A stretch of 64,000 nt of DNA. Source: Porphyrobacter sp. SLTP (GTDB taxonomy: Bacteria; Pseudomonadota; Alphaproteobacteria; Sphingomonadales; Sphingomonadaceae). The notes beneath the pieces were generated by a model that had not been told where the DNA came from, ran no database searches, and worked only from the letters and a program-made list of their open reading frames with translations. Within the stretch, counting starts at the first letter, position 1. Every line of letters starts with the position of its first letter. This document shows, piece after piece, positions 19,943 through 28,772 of this stretch. The stretch is taken from positions 62,001 to 126,000 of the forward strand of contig NZ_JAAALE010000007.1 of NCBI RefSeq assembly GCF_009905735.1, written 5' to 3'. A program made the position numbers and the translations under genes.

Positions 19943-20141
19943 GATCATTCCTTCCCGTGACGATAGAACCCGGAGCGGCGTTGCCATTCCGCGCTCCCCG
20001 GCAAGCAAAACACGCTACGACCGCGAAAGCGGACATGGCGGGCTTGAGGAACCGGCGGACTTTGCATTTGATTATGCCCGCGCACGGCCATACCCATCGC
20101 CTGGCGTTCGATGCGGTTCAAACGGGAAGGAAGGCGCGGGC

Positions 20142-20684
20142 ATGGCTGACGGCGATGACACCGCAGACGATGTCCGCGTTCTCGTCGAGGCGCTCTATCC
20201 GCAGTTGCGCATGATCGCAGGCGCACTGTCATCGCGGTTCGGCAGCCCCGAAACCCTCCGCTCGACCGCGCTTATTTCCGAAGTCTTCCTGAAACTCCGC
20301 CGCTCGCCGCGCTTTGCCGACGAACAGCATTTCCTGCGCACGGCGGCGCGCGCGATGCGGCAGGTGCTGGTCAATCACGCGCGGGGCCGTGTCGCCCAGC
20401 GGCGTGGGGGCGGTGCGGTGGTGCTGCCGCTAGACGATGACGTGCCGGTGTTCTGGCAAAGCGATGCCGATTTGATCGCGCTCGACGATGCCTTGGGCAA
20501 GTTGGAGAGCCTGGATGCGCGACTGGCGGCAGTGGTCGAATGTCGGTTTTTCGGCGGCTACGATAATCAGGAGACGGGACGCTTGCTCGGCATGACCGAT
20601 CGCACCGTGCGGCGCGACTGGGTCAAGGCGCGCGCCTTGCTGCGCACCTTGCTGGAGGATGGCGACCTGCCGGGAGCCGATTGA
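20142..20684 (+). CDS. ECF sigma factor, kinase-associated (TIGR02999-like)
   Basis: The 180-residue protein contains sigma region 2 (LVEALYPQLRMIAG, then STALISEVFLKL and HFLRTAARAMRQVLVNHARG) and region 4 (LDARLAAVVECRFFGG, then QETGRLLGMTDRTVRRDWVK). The AARAMRQVLVNHAR signature is typical of the ECF subgroup often encoded beside Ser/Thr kinases. The ATG at 20142 follows GGAAGGAAGG. It converges on the kinase gene (21-nt gap) and diverges from the Tat-repeat/FAD pair, so those genes or the secreted-protein operon may be its targets. Confidence 0.9.
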   Translation: MADGDDTADDVRVLVEALYPQLRMIAGALSSRFGSPETLRSTALISEVFLKLRRSPRFADEQHFLRTAARAMRQVLVNHARGRVAQRRGGGAVVLPLDDDVPVFWQSDADLIALDDALGKLESLDARLAAVVECRFFGGYDNQETGRLLGMTDRTVRRDWVKARALLRTLLEDGDLPGAD

Positions 20685-20705
20685 AGTCCGGAGCGGGGCC
20701 CGGGT

Positions 20706-23147
20706 TCAAACACCGTAACGCTTGCGAATATCGCGGATAGCCTCACCGAGCCGCGCCCCTGCCGGCCCCATCGCCGTCACACCCTTTTCCGCGCTCGCCA
20801 ATTGATCACGCGCGGCACCCTTGTTGCCCTTGGCGGCATTCGCCCTTGCAAGCGCGATCAGCGCCACGATTTCGGGTGGCGAGCCCGCGCCTGAGGTTTG
20901 CAGTGCGGCCAGATGGCCCGAGCGCGCGGTTGCCAGGGCGTCCCCTTGCTGTCCGGTTCCTAGCAAGGCCTCACTTAGCCCTGCGGCCGATGCGGCATGG
21001 AGCATCGATCCCTCGCCAGCGAATTCGCGCGCCATTGCTGTCGCCTCGCGCGCCAGCGGCAAGGCCTGGGCGGCATCCCCTGTCAGCAGCAGGGCCTTGG
21101 CGTGGTTGTTGATCAGCGCCGCCAAGGCGGCCGAGGGGCCGAACAGCGCACGCCGCAGCCGCACGGCTTCCGCAAATTGCGGCACTGCGGCCTTCGGACG
21201 ACCAGCCAGAACCTCGCTTGCCGCCAGATTGTTGAGCGTGTTCATCGCATCGGGCGTTTCGCCCGCGCCGATTGCGGCCCAGGTGGCCTGAGCCTGCCGG
21301 AAGGATGCGGCCGCTTCGTCATGCTGCCCCATGGTCGACAGGACATTGCCGAGATTGTTCTGGAAGATTGCCACATCGCGGTTAGCCGGGCCTGACATCG
21401 CGATACGGTCCGCCAGCGCGCGGCGCAGGATCGCTGCGGCGCGGGGCGGGTCCTTGTCGAGATCGCGCACGATCTGCGCCTCGGCCAAGCGGCTTTCGAT
21501 CATATCGCTCTGCCACCGGGCCGGATCGCTGGCCCAAAAGGCCTGCGCGGCGGCGAGCATCGCGCGCGCCTGTTCCGGCTCACCCGTGCGCAGATAGACC
21601 TGCGCGAGATCGACCTTGGCCTCGGCGATCACTTCCGGTGGTACCTTGCCGGACTGCGCGGCCGGATTGCCAAGTGGCAAGGAGGCGACCGGCTTCAGCA
21701 GGCTGATGGCGCCCGGATAGTCGTTCGAATGAAAATACAGCTCGCCAAGCGCCTTGAGGACCGGGGCATAATGCGCCGGATCGCGGGCAAACTCGCGCGT
21801 CAGGCGTTCGGATGCGCGGTCGAGCACGTCCTTGCGCGATCCATCAGGCCCCGCCGCCTCGGTCGATTCGCCCAGCACCAGAAACAGCGACTGGCGCACC
21901 GCCTCGGTCCGGTCAGCCTCGACCACCGCAGCATCGCGGGCGGCTCTCGCCTCGCGCGCCTGCCAGAGCGCCGCGCCGAGCCCGCCTGTGAGGCTGAGCG
22001 CAATCGCCGCCGCGCCCGCCACCGGCCATTTGAAGCGCGTGAGCCAGCGGCGAAAGCGGTAGCCCGGCTCGTGCCTCCGCGCTTCGACGGCGTGGCCGGC
22101 CAGCGCCCGGCGCAGGTCGCCGGCAAAGGCGTCCATGGTGGGATAGCGCGCCGCCGGATCGCTGCTCAGCGCACATGCCAGCACCGCGCTGACGTCGTCC
22201 AACAAAGCGGATGGCGCGCGCCGCGCGACCTCAGGCAGCAGGGCAGGCCGATTGGCCGCAGATGCCGTTTCGCCCTCCACGGCCAGCGCAATGCCGGCAG
22301 GCAGGCCGCTCCGCCGGGCGGCGGGCTGCCCGGTCATCAATTCGTGCAGCACCTGCGCCAAGCCATAAACATCGGTCGCCGGGCCGACCGACAGGCCTTC
22401 GACCAATTCCGGCGCCGCATAGGCCAGCGACAGGCGCTCCGGCGCGGCGGCATCATGGCTGCCGATCCGCCGGGCGATCCCGAAATCGATCAGGCGCGGC
22501 TGGCCCATCGGATCGACCAGAATGTTCGATGGCTTGAGATCGCGGTGCAGCACCAGCCGCGCATGGGCCTGCGCCAACCCGTCAGCGGCGGCGAGCACCA
22601 GCCGCACCCTGTCTGCCAGACCGAGCTGATGGTCAGCGCACCAGCGATCAATGGTCGGACCGTCGATCCGCTCCATCACCATCCAGCTTGACCCGTCGGG
22701 CAGAGTGCCCCCATCCAGGATGCGCGCAATCGAGGGGTGATCAAGGTCGGCAAGGACCTGACGTTCCTGCGTCATCACCATCAGGTCTGTGCCGGGCAGA
22801 GCATCGTTGAGCTTGAGCGCACCGGCCTGCGTGAAGCCGCCCTCGACCCGGTCGACGGCATAGACCCGGCCCATGCCCCCTTCGCCAATCAGGCCCGTAA
22901 TCGCCCAGACACCGATGCGTTGGCCTTCATTCAGGGGCGGAGGACGCTGCGCCTGATCCGCTCCCATCGCCCCTGTGCGCATGAAGCCGGTGAGGCCGGA
23001 ATGGAGACTGTCGATGAAATGAAAGGCGGCGGCCTGAAAATCCGGATCGCCATCGGTTTGCGCCGCGACAAAGGCGCGCTGCTCGGCCAGCGGCAGCTCC
23101 ATGGCTTCATCGATCAGCGCCGATAGCCGGGGCCAATTCTGGTTCAT
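20706..23147 (-). CDS. Membrane Ser/Thr protein kinase (Hanks type) with TPR-like C-terminal region
   Basis: The 813-residue protein has a kinase domain with glycine loop LIGEGGMGRVYA (86-97), Lys112, HRDLKPSN (201-208) and DFG (221-223). A single membrane segment (about 374-395) follows. The long helical C-terminal region of Ala-rich repeats (FQNNLGNVLSTMGQHDEAAA and similar) looks like tetratricopeptides, placed on the other side of the membrane. All catalytic motifs are intact. The adjacent ECF factor suggests that phosphorylation controls sigma activity, as shown for some ECF/kinase pairs elsewhere. The ATG at 23147 is chosen over an upstream TTG. Confidence 0.9.
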   Translation of the reverse strand: MNQNWPRLSALIDEAMELPLAEQRAFVAAQTDGDPDFQAAAFHFIDSLHSGLTGFMRTGAMGADQAQRPPPLNEGQRIGVWAITGLIGEGGMGRVYAVDRVEGGFTQAGALKLNDALPGTDLMVMTQERQVLADLDHPSIARILDGGTLPDGSSWMVMERIDGPTIDRWCADHQLGLADRVRLVLAAADGLAQAHARLVLHRDLKPSNILVDPMGQPRLIDFGIARRIGSHDAAAPERLSLAYAAPELVEGLSVGPATDVYGLAQVLHELMTGQPAARRSGLPAGIALAVEGETASAANRPALLPEVARRAPSALLDDVSAVLACALSSDPAARYPTMDAFAGDLRRALAGHAVEARRHEPGYRFRRWLTRFKWPVAGAAAIALSLTGGLGAALWQAREARAARDAAVVEADRTEAVRQSLFLVLGESTEAAGPDGSRKDVLDRASERLTREFARDPAHYAPVLKALGELYFHSNDYPGAISLLKPVASLPLGNPAAQSGKVPPEVIAEAKVDLAQVYLRTGEPEQARAMLAAAQAFWASDPARWQSDMIESRLAEAQIVRDLDKDPPRAAAILRRALADRIAMSGPANRDVAIFQNNLGNVLSTMGQHDEAAASFRQAQATWAAIGAGETPDAMNTLNNLAASEVLAGRPKAAVPQFAEAVRLRRALFGPSAALAALINNHAKALLLTGDAAQALPLAREATAMAREFAGEGSMLHAASAAGLSEALLGTGQQGDALATARSGHLAALQTSGAGSPPEIVALIALARANAAKGNKGAARDQLASAEKGVTAMGPAGARLGEAIRDIRKRYGV

Positions 23148-23423
23148 CAGCACTACGCCCAATCACTCGGAAAGGCGCCAATACACCTTTCCCCCGGCAA
23201 CTTGGTAAGCGGCCATGAGGCTGTAACGCAACTTTTTTTGCGCCGCGTGTCCGCTTTGGGGGAGCTTTGCTGTTCTGCCAGGAGGAAGGCCCGCGACCGG
23301 GCTCGTCTTCAGGGGGAAGCGAATGTTCGATCCACGCGACCACGATCGCCTGTCCGCAATTTTCTCCCATCCGTGTTCTGCATTCTGACGGCGCGGTGCG
23401 CTGACTTCAGGAAGGAAAAATTG

Positions 23424-24437
23424 ATGCCGATCCACACCGATGCCATGTTTGCCGCTCTGGCAGTCAGCGCCCTGATGATCCCCGTGAGCGGGCAGGCGCA
23501 GCAACGCTCGGCCGCTCCGACAGCAATGCCGGTGGCGACCAACTGTGCCGACGGGCGCGGGCCGACATCCGGGTTTTTCTGCGCGCCGCTGGTCAACAAC
23601 GAATCCGTGCGTGCGTGCGCCACCAACGCCAAAGGGGCCGCCCTGACCCAGTGCCAGCAAGCGGCCGCAGCCGCCTTCTGCCGCACCCGTTCCTACAGCG
23701 CGGCGGCGGCCTATCAGGTCACCCCCAGCGGGAATCTGTCCGAAGTGCTGTGCCGCGCGCCGGTGGTTTCGGCGGCAGCGGCGGCGCCACGGCAAGGCGC
23801 TGCGGCTGCTGGCAATGCGATGCCCGCAGGCGCTCCGGCCGCGCCCGTGCAGATGAACAGCGTTTACGCCACCGCAGTGGAATCAGGTGCGCGGCCAACC
23901 CTCACCCTCTCCCCCTTCGGCCCGCAGATGACCGGCACCTACACCGTCACACAGGACGAAGCCTTCTTTGACAGCATCTATCAATCGGGCGGTGGCACGA
24001 TCACGGAAGGGCGGCTTGAAGGCACCCTCAACGGCAATGTCTTCACCGGCTACTGGTACGAAGCGCAAGGTCGCACGGCCGTGCAGCGTGAATGTGACCC
24101 GGCGCGCGGGAGCGAGCGGATCTTCGGCCGTTTCACCCTGACCATTTCGCCCGACCGCAAGAGCTTCACCGGCCTTCACAGCACCTGTGACGAGGCGCCT
24201 GAAGATGCCTACTTCGCCAGCTGGAATGGAACCTTGACCGGCGAAGTGCCAGCCGCCGCTCCCACGCAAGCGGCAACGGGGCCCGCCAGCGACAAGAAGA
24301 GCAGGAAGCGGAAGTCCACCAGCGAAACCGTGGCCGATCGGCTCGCGCGGGAAGCCGCAGAGGAGGCCGAGCGCGCTGCGGCCGACAAGGTGCGCGAAGG
24401 CGTGCGCGATGTGATCGGCGGCAATCTGCCCTTCTGA
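23424..24437 (+). CDS. Exported protein of unknown function
   Basis: The 337-residue protein has a signal peptide (MPIHTDAMFAALAVSALMIP, cleavage near SGQAQQ), then a Cys-containing Ala-rich region with CADGRGPTSGFFCAP. A beta-rich domain with GTYTVTQDEAFFDSIYQSGG, LNGNVFTGYWYE and SFTGLHSTCDE comes next. The C-terminus is charged and helical (ETVADRLAREAAEEAERA). The ATG has AGGAAGG upstream. It is the first of three exported proteins that diverge from the kinase gene, so it may be part of its regulon. No family is recognised. Confidence 0.7.
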   Translation: MPIHTDAMFAALAVSALMIPVSGQAQQRSAAPTAMPVATNCADGRGPTSGFFCAPLVNNESVRACATNAKGAALTQCQQAAAAAFCRTRSYSAAAAYQVTPSGNLSEVLCRAPVVSAAAAAPRQGAAAAGNAMPAGAPAAPVQMNSVYATAVESGARPTLTLSPFGPQMTGTYTVTQDEAFFDSIYQSGGGTITEGRLEGTLNGNVFTGYWYEAQGRTAVQRECDPARGSERIFGRFTLTISPDRKSFTGLHSTCDEAPEDAYFASWNGTLTGEVPAAAPTQAATGPASDKKSRKRKSTSETVADRLAREAAEEAERAAADKVREGVRDVIGGNLPF

Positions 24438-24482
24438 ACTACGCGCCTGCCACTTTCATCACTGTCATCAAGGATTTGAGAA

Positions 24483-24971
24483 ATGACCCATCGTTACATC
24501 ACGCAGCGTCTTGCGGCTTTGGCCGGGGCCACGCTCCTCTTGGCCGCATGCGGCGGCGAGAGCGCAGGGAATGACGCCAGCGGCAGCGCCGAAGCTGATG
24601 TCGGTGCCTCAGCCGCCAAAGCGGTCATCGGCGGCGTGACGGGGGCCGGCGTCTCCGTGTCCGATCTGCCCGACTTTGCTGAAGTGCCTTCGGACACCAA
24701 TGCGATCCACAACATGGCCGTCAATCAGGACGGCAAGACGGGGGGCTCGGTCACGTTCGAGACATCCCAGTCCCCCGCTGATCTGATCGCTTTTTACCGC
24801 GCCTCAATGGCGCGCAATGGTTTGAAAATCGGCATGGAAACGCAGTCGCCGCAGATGGTCCAGATGTTGGGCGAAAGCGAGGACAAGTCCAAATCCCTGA
24901 TGGTGATGATCGTCGTCGACGATGCGGGCAAGGCATCGCTCAACCTCGTGCATTCGCGCACCGCAGGCTGA
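24483..24971 (+). CDS. Lipoprotein of unknown function
   Basis: The 162-residue protein has a lipoprotein signal ending in the lipobox LLAAC at residues 18-22. A linker rich in Gly, Ala and Ser follows, then a compact domain (SVTFETSQSPADLIAFYRAS, MVMIVVDDAGKASLNLVHSR) that resembles small periplasmic domains with a 'FY...' helix. It follows the upstream exported gene by 45 nt on the same strand. The function is unknown. Confidence 0.7.
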   Translation: MTHRYITQRLAALAGATLLLAACGGESAGNDASGSAEADVGASAAKAVIGGVTGAGVSVSDLPDFAEVPSDTNAIHNMAVNQDGKTGGSVTFETSQSPADLIAFYRASMARNGLKIGMETQSPQMVQMLGESEDKSKSLMVMIVVDDAGKASLNLVHSRTAG

Positions 24972-25118
24972 ACGGGACGAGCATGGCATGATGCCGTTCG
25001 GCTTAGCCGGAGCACAGGTTCCGAATCTTGCGTTCGCCGCCGTCGCAAAAAGCGAAGCGGCAGGGCGCTGGACATCGTCATGATCGGGAAATCGCCGACC
25101 AATGCGGCGGTCCAGTCG

Positions 25119-25592
25119 ATGCGCCGCATGACAATACTCGCGGCCGCCGCGATGGTCTGTGTGATTCCGAACGCTTCTGCGCAGGAAAATGACGGCGCGA
25201 TCCCGCCGGGCGATTGGCAGGGGAATTATGCGCTGACCCGCATCGATCCGCGCATCCGCACGCTCGCCGGGGCGGACCTTATCGGGATGCAGGTGATCCA
25301 TGATCGCGGCGAAGCCACGGCGACGGTCAGCTGGGACGCACGCCGGGCGATCTGCCCCGATCCGCTCGAGGCGCCGTGCGAATGGATCGGCGCCAACGGC
25401 ACCGACAGGGCGCGCGTGATCGGCGACACGCTGGTGCTGGCGCTACGACTGTCACCAGAAGAGGCCGATCCGGCGATTTTGGTCATGCAACGGCGGCCGA
25501 CCGGCACCCGCAAGCCCGCGCGCCTCACCGGCTTCATCACCAATGCCCGGGCCGATTGGGACATCGGTTTTGATGCGCTGAAGCAGGATTAG
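25119..25592 (+). CDS. Exported protein of unknown function
   Basis: The 157-residue form begins MRRMTILAAAAMVCVIPNASA, a good Sec signal peptide. An alternative start at 25080 adds 13 residues with no clear SD for either. The mature part (GDWQGNYALTRIDPRIRTLAG, ARVIGDTLVLALRLSPEEADP) looks beta-rich and has two Cys that could pair (CPDPLEAPC). It is the last of three exported-protein genes in a row; 147 nt separate it from the previous one. Confidence 0.6.
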   Translation: MRRMTILAAAAMVCVIPNASAQENDGAIPPGDWQGNYALTRIDPRIRTLAGADLIGMQVIHDRGEATATVSWDARRAICPDPLEAPCEWIGANGTDRARVIGDTLVLALRLSPEEADPAILVMQRRPTGTRKPARLTGFITNARADWDIGFDALKQD

Positions 25593-25775
25593 GCCGAGGC
25601 ATTGGCAGGCATGATGACCGCGTCGTCAGACCCCTAGCAAAACGGTGCCCTTAGCGCGGAAGAAGTAGCCGGGTGCAGCCGCCTGCGTGCTATCGGAGCC
25701 TTGCAGTTTAGGCTGGTCGGCCTTGCCTTCCCGCCCCGACTTCGCCCGCGCCCAAAAGCTGCCTCAGCGCCCGCC
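25593..25775. other. Short intergenic region, nothing recognised
   Basis: This is a convergent gap between the exported-protein gene and the DsbA-like gene. No strong hairpin, repeat or ORF with credible composition was seen. Confidence 0.4.
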
Positions 25776-26393
25776 TCACCCCTTCGCCAGCAACTCCTCA
25801 ATCTGGCCGAGGCGTTCCTTGCCGAAGAACATCTCGCCCTCTCCTTTTGCGCCAACGAACATTGTAGGGATGCCGAAGGCGCCGCGCGCGACCACCGCGT
25901 CGGTGTTGGCGACAAGGCCTTGCTTGACCACGTCGGTCTGCGCACGGGCGAACAGTTCGGCAGCGTCAAAGCCTGCCGCCGTCAGCGCCGCGCCGATCGC
26001 TTCGGGTGAGGTGATGTCGAGGCCGTCCTCCCAGATCGGGCGGAGCAGGCCTTCCACGAACTGCACCCCGCGCCCGTCCTGATCGGCGGCGAACAGCATC
26101 CGCTGGAGCGTGATCGAATTGAACGGGAACTGCGGGTGAAGACGATACTTGCCGAGGCCGTGCTTCGTGATGAAGCGCTGCATCTCCAGCATCGCGTATT
26201 CGTTTTTCCCCTTCACCTCGGCATCGCGGATCATGGGCGGGGCATTGCCGGTGAGCTTGTGCATCCCGCCGAGGAACACCGGGATCACATCCAGCTCGGC
26301 CTCGTAACGGTTGACGAGCTCGCGCAGCGGCCACCAGACGAGGTAGGCGTTGGGGCTGACAAAATCGAACACGAGTTCAACGCGGTTGGCCAT
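25776..26393 (-). CDS. DsbA-fold protein, 2-hydroxychromene-2-carboxylate isomerase family
   Basis: The 205-residue protein begins VELVFDFVSPNAYLVWWPL, the signature of kappa-class GST/HCCA isomerases. It has the cis-Pro loop GAFGIPTMFVG near the C-terminus. There is no CxxC, so it is a glutathione-dependent isomerase-type member rather than a disulfide oxidant. The substrate is uncertain; no aromatic-degradation genes are near. It is on the same strand as metZ, 60 nt downstream. Confidence 0.85.
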   Translation of the reverse strand: MANRVELVFDFVSPNAYLVWWPLRELVNRYEAELDVIPVFLGGMHKLTGNAPPMIRDAEVKGKNEYAMLEMQRFITKHGLGKYRLHPQFPFNSITLQRMLFAADQDGRGVQFVEGLLRPIWEDGLDITSPEAIGAALTAAGFDAAELFARAQTDVVKQGLVANTDAVVARGAFGIPTMFVGAKGEGEMFFGKERLGQIEELLAKG

Positions 26394-26453
26394 TGGTCAG
26401 GTTCCTTGTTGTCGACGAAATGAAGGGGTTTCTCGCAGGAGAACCAAACTTTT

Positions 26454-27671
26454 CTACATCCCCGCCGCGGCGAGCGCCTGATCCATATCCTCGACCAGAT
26501 CGGCGATGTCTTCCAGACCGACGTTGATGCGCAAGAGCCCCTCGGTTACGCCCATCGCCGCGCGGGCTTCGTCGCCCATGTTGGCGTGGGTGCTGGAGGC
26601 CGGGTGGCACATCAGGCTGCGGGCATCGCCGATATTGTTCGAGATATCGACCAGCTTCAGCGCATCGAGCACCGCGAAGGCGCGCGCGCGAGTGCCGACG
26701 TCCAGTGCGAAGATCGGGCCGGTCGCGTCCATCTGGGCCATCGCCAGATTGTGCTGCGGGTGGCTCGGCAGGCCGGGGTGGAGCAGGTGCCCGCCCGCCT
26801 TGGTGACGCGCGGTTCAAGGAACTCGCCCAGCGCCACGGCCTGTTCGGATTGCTTGAAGGCGCGCAGCGGGAGCGTCTCCAGCCCCTTAAGCACCACCCA
26901 GGCGTTGAAGGCGCTGAGGGTCGGCCCGGTGTTGCGCTGGAACGGCATCAGCACCTCGTCGATCCACTGCTTGCTCGAACAGATCGCGCCTGCCAGCACG
27001 CGGCCCTGCCCGTCCATCAGCTTGGTGGCGGAATAAGCGACCACATCCGCGCCATATTCCATCGGGCGCTGCAACACCGGCGAAGCGAAGGCATTGTCGA
27101 CCACAGTGGTGATGCCGTGCGCGCGGGCGAGGCCGCAGACGTACGCGAGATCGACGATATCGAGCGTCGGGTTGGCGGGGGTCTCGAAGAAAAACACCTT
27201 GGTGTTGGGCCGGATCGCGGCCTCCCACACGGCGTTATCGGCGCTGTCGATGATGCTGACTTCGATCCCGAACTTCGGCAGCAATTGGTCGCACAGCCAG
27301 CGGCACGAGCCGAACGCGGCGCGCGCGGCGACCACGTGATCGCCGGTCGCCAGCTGGCACAGCAAGGCCGCCGTCATCGCCGCCATCCCGGTCGCCTGGG
27401 TACGGCAGGCCTCGGCCCCTTCCATCAGCGCGATGCGTTCTTCGAGCATCGCCACGGTCGGGTTCTGGAGCCGCGAATAGGTCATGCCCTGCGCGGTGCC
27501 GGCGAACCGGTCGGCGACGGTCTGGGCGTCGTCATATGTATAGCCCGAGGTGAGGAACAGCGCCTCGCTGGTCTCCCCATGCTCGGAGCGCCAAGTGCCG
27601 CCGCGCAGTGCGCGGGTTGCGGGGCGCCAGTTTGCCGTGGCGGCGCGGTCCATGCCGGTGGTCTTCTTCAT
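26454..27671 (-). CDS. metZ: O-succinylhomoserine sulfhydrylase
   Basis: This PLP enzyme makes homocysteine from O-succinylhomoserine and sulfide. The 405-residue protein has the Cys/Met-metabolism family motifs SGYTYDDAQTVADRFAG and YSRLQNPTVAMLEERIA. The PLP-lysine motif YSATKLMDGQGRVLAG is present, as is the C-terminal LMCHPASSTHANM. The PLP lysine is present. The ATG at 27671 (MKKTTGMDRAATANW) gives family length. The frame stays open further upstream only across the TetR gene in another register. Confidence 0.92.
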   Translation of the reverse strand: MKKTTGMDRAATANWRPATRALRGGTWRSEHGETSEALFLTSGYTYDDAQTVADRFAGTAQGMTYSRLQNPTVAMLEERIALMEGAEACRTQATGMAAMTAALLCQLATGDHVVAARAAFGSCRWLCDQLLPKFGIEVSIIDSADNAVWEAAIRPNTKVFFFETPANPTLDIVDLAYVCGLARAHGITTVVDNAFASPVLQRPMEYGADVVAYSATKLMDGQGRVLAGAICSSKQWIDEVLMPFQRNTGPTLSAFNAWVVLKGLETLPLRAFKQSEQAVALGEFLEPRVTKAGGHLLHPGLPSHPQHNLAMAQMDATGPIFALDVGTRARAFAVLDALKLVDISNNIGDARSLMCHPASSTHANMGDEARAAMGVTEGLLRINVGLEDIADLVEDMDQALAAAGM

Positions 27672-27682
27672 GGGCTTGGCCT

Positions 27683-28243
27683 CTAGGACGGCAAAAGCCC
27701 GCCCGCAAGCAGGCCTTGCTGCGCGGTATCGCCGTGGCCGACAGCGGTGAGCATTGCTGTCCCTTCGATCACGGTCATCAGATAGCGCGCGCCGCCTCGG
27801 GGATCGGGATCGCCTGCGGGCATCTGCCCTTCCAGCCAGCCGAGCAACTCGCGCATCATCGCCTGTGCCGCCAGCTGATATCCGGGCAGATCGCGGGCGG
27901 CCCCGGCGACAATCTCCCACCACAGCCGCATGAAAGGCTGCATCGCGGGCGCATCGCCATGCGCGAGAATCCGGGCGACCACATCGGCGCGGGTCGCAGC
28001 GGGCTCGCCCCCCATCGCGGCATCGAGCGCGGCGGCATAGACCTTGGCGATATGGCCGAGCAGGTCGACGATCAGCGCTTCCTTGGTACCGAAATGGTAG
28101 ATCAGCATCCGGTCGGACGTGCCCGCCGCCTTGGCCAGCGGCCTGAGGCTCGCCCCGCCCAGCCCATGCGCCAGCACATGCGCGGTCAGCAGCGGCAACA
28201 GGCTGTCCTTGGTCATCGGCGGCTTCTTTGGAGGATCGGCCAT
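27683..28243 (-). CDS. TetR-family transcriptional regulator
   Basis: The 186-residue protein has the N-terminal TetR HTH (GGASLRPLAKAAGTSDRMLI, then YHFGTKEALIVDLLGHIAK) and a helical ligand domain. It diverges from a small membrane protein gene; the 75-nt gap holds two inverted repeats built on GTAGC/GCTAC, the probable operators. It may also read into metZ, which starts 11 nt downstream. Confidence 0.88.
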   Translation of the reverse strand: MADPPKKPPMTKDSLLPLLTAHVLAHGLGGASLRPLAKAAGTSDRMLIYHFGTKEALIVDLLGHIAKVYAAALDAAMGGEPAATRADVVARILAHGDAPAMQPFMRLWWEIVAGAARDLPGYQLAAQAMMRELLGWLEGQMPAGDPDPRGGARYLMTVIEGTAMLTAVGHGDTAQQGLLAGGLLPS

Positions 28244-28249
28244 CAGGCA

Positions 28250-28298
28250 CTTGTAGCGGCGGGAGAGGCTTGCTACAAGCGAACGTAGCAGTCGCTAC
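28250..28298. promoter_or_regulatory. Probable TetR operators
   Basis: CTTGTAGC (28250-28257) and GCTACAAG (28272-28279) form one inverted repeat. GTAGC-agtc-GCTAC (28285-28298) forms a second, tighter one. Both lie between the divergent TetR and membrane-protein genes. All four half-sites share GTAGC/GCTAC, which supports autoregulation and control of the neighbour. Confidence 0.6.
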
Positions 28299-28318
28299 AT
28301 ATCTGGAGGATCGCGCTT

Positions 28319-28726
28319 ATGCCCACCGAACTCACCCCCTTTCTTGCGCTCGCCGGGGGCGGGCTGGTGTTCACCGTGGCCGCCGTGCTCAGCATGGTGC
28401 TGCGCCCCCATGCGCCAGGCAATGCGCTGCTGGCGGGCGCGCTCTCGGCAGGCTTTGCGGCCTTCAGCGCCGTCACCATCGTCACCGAAGGCGTGTTCCC
28501 GGTGGTGCTCAATCACACCAGCAATCTGTGGGGCGTGCAGGTGTGGTGGGACCTGCTCTTCTCGCTCAGCATCGCCTATTTCCTGATCCTCCCGCGCGCC
28601 AAGGCACAGGGGATGAACCTGATCCTGTGGACGGTGTTCATTCTGGCCACCGCCAGCATCGGATTGCTGGCGATGTGTTCGCGCCTGTTCTGGCTGGAGG
28701 GGCAATCGGCCACACGCGCCGCATAA
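28319..28726 (+). CDS. Small four-helix membrane protein
   Basis: The 135-residue protein has about four hydrophobic segments (FLALAGGGLVFTVAAVLSMV, ALLAGALSAGFAAFSAVTIV, DLLFSLSIAYFLIL, LILWTVFILATASIGLLAM). It resembles small proteins commonly divergent from TetR regulators in alphaproteobacteria; the function is unknown. GGAGG lies about 12 nt before the ATG. It is likely the main target of the adjacent regulator. Confidence 0.75.
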   Translation: MPTELTPFLALAGGGLVFTVAAVLSMVLRPHAPGNALLAGALSAGFAAFSAVTIVTEGVFPVVLNHTSNLWGVQVWWDLLFSLSIAYFLILPRAKAQGMNLILWTVFILATASIGLLAMCSRLFWLEGQSATRAA

Positions 28727-28772
28727 TCCACCTTGCCCAAGGGGCTGGCGCTCCCTAAGCGCCAGCTCCGAC

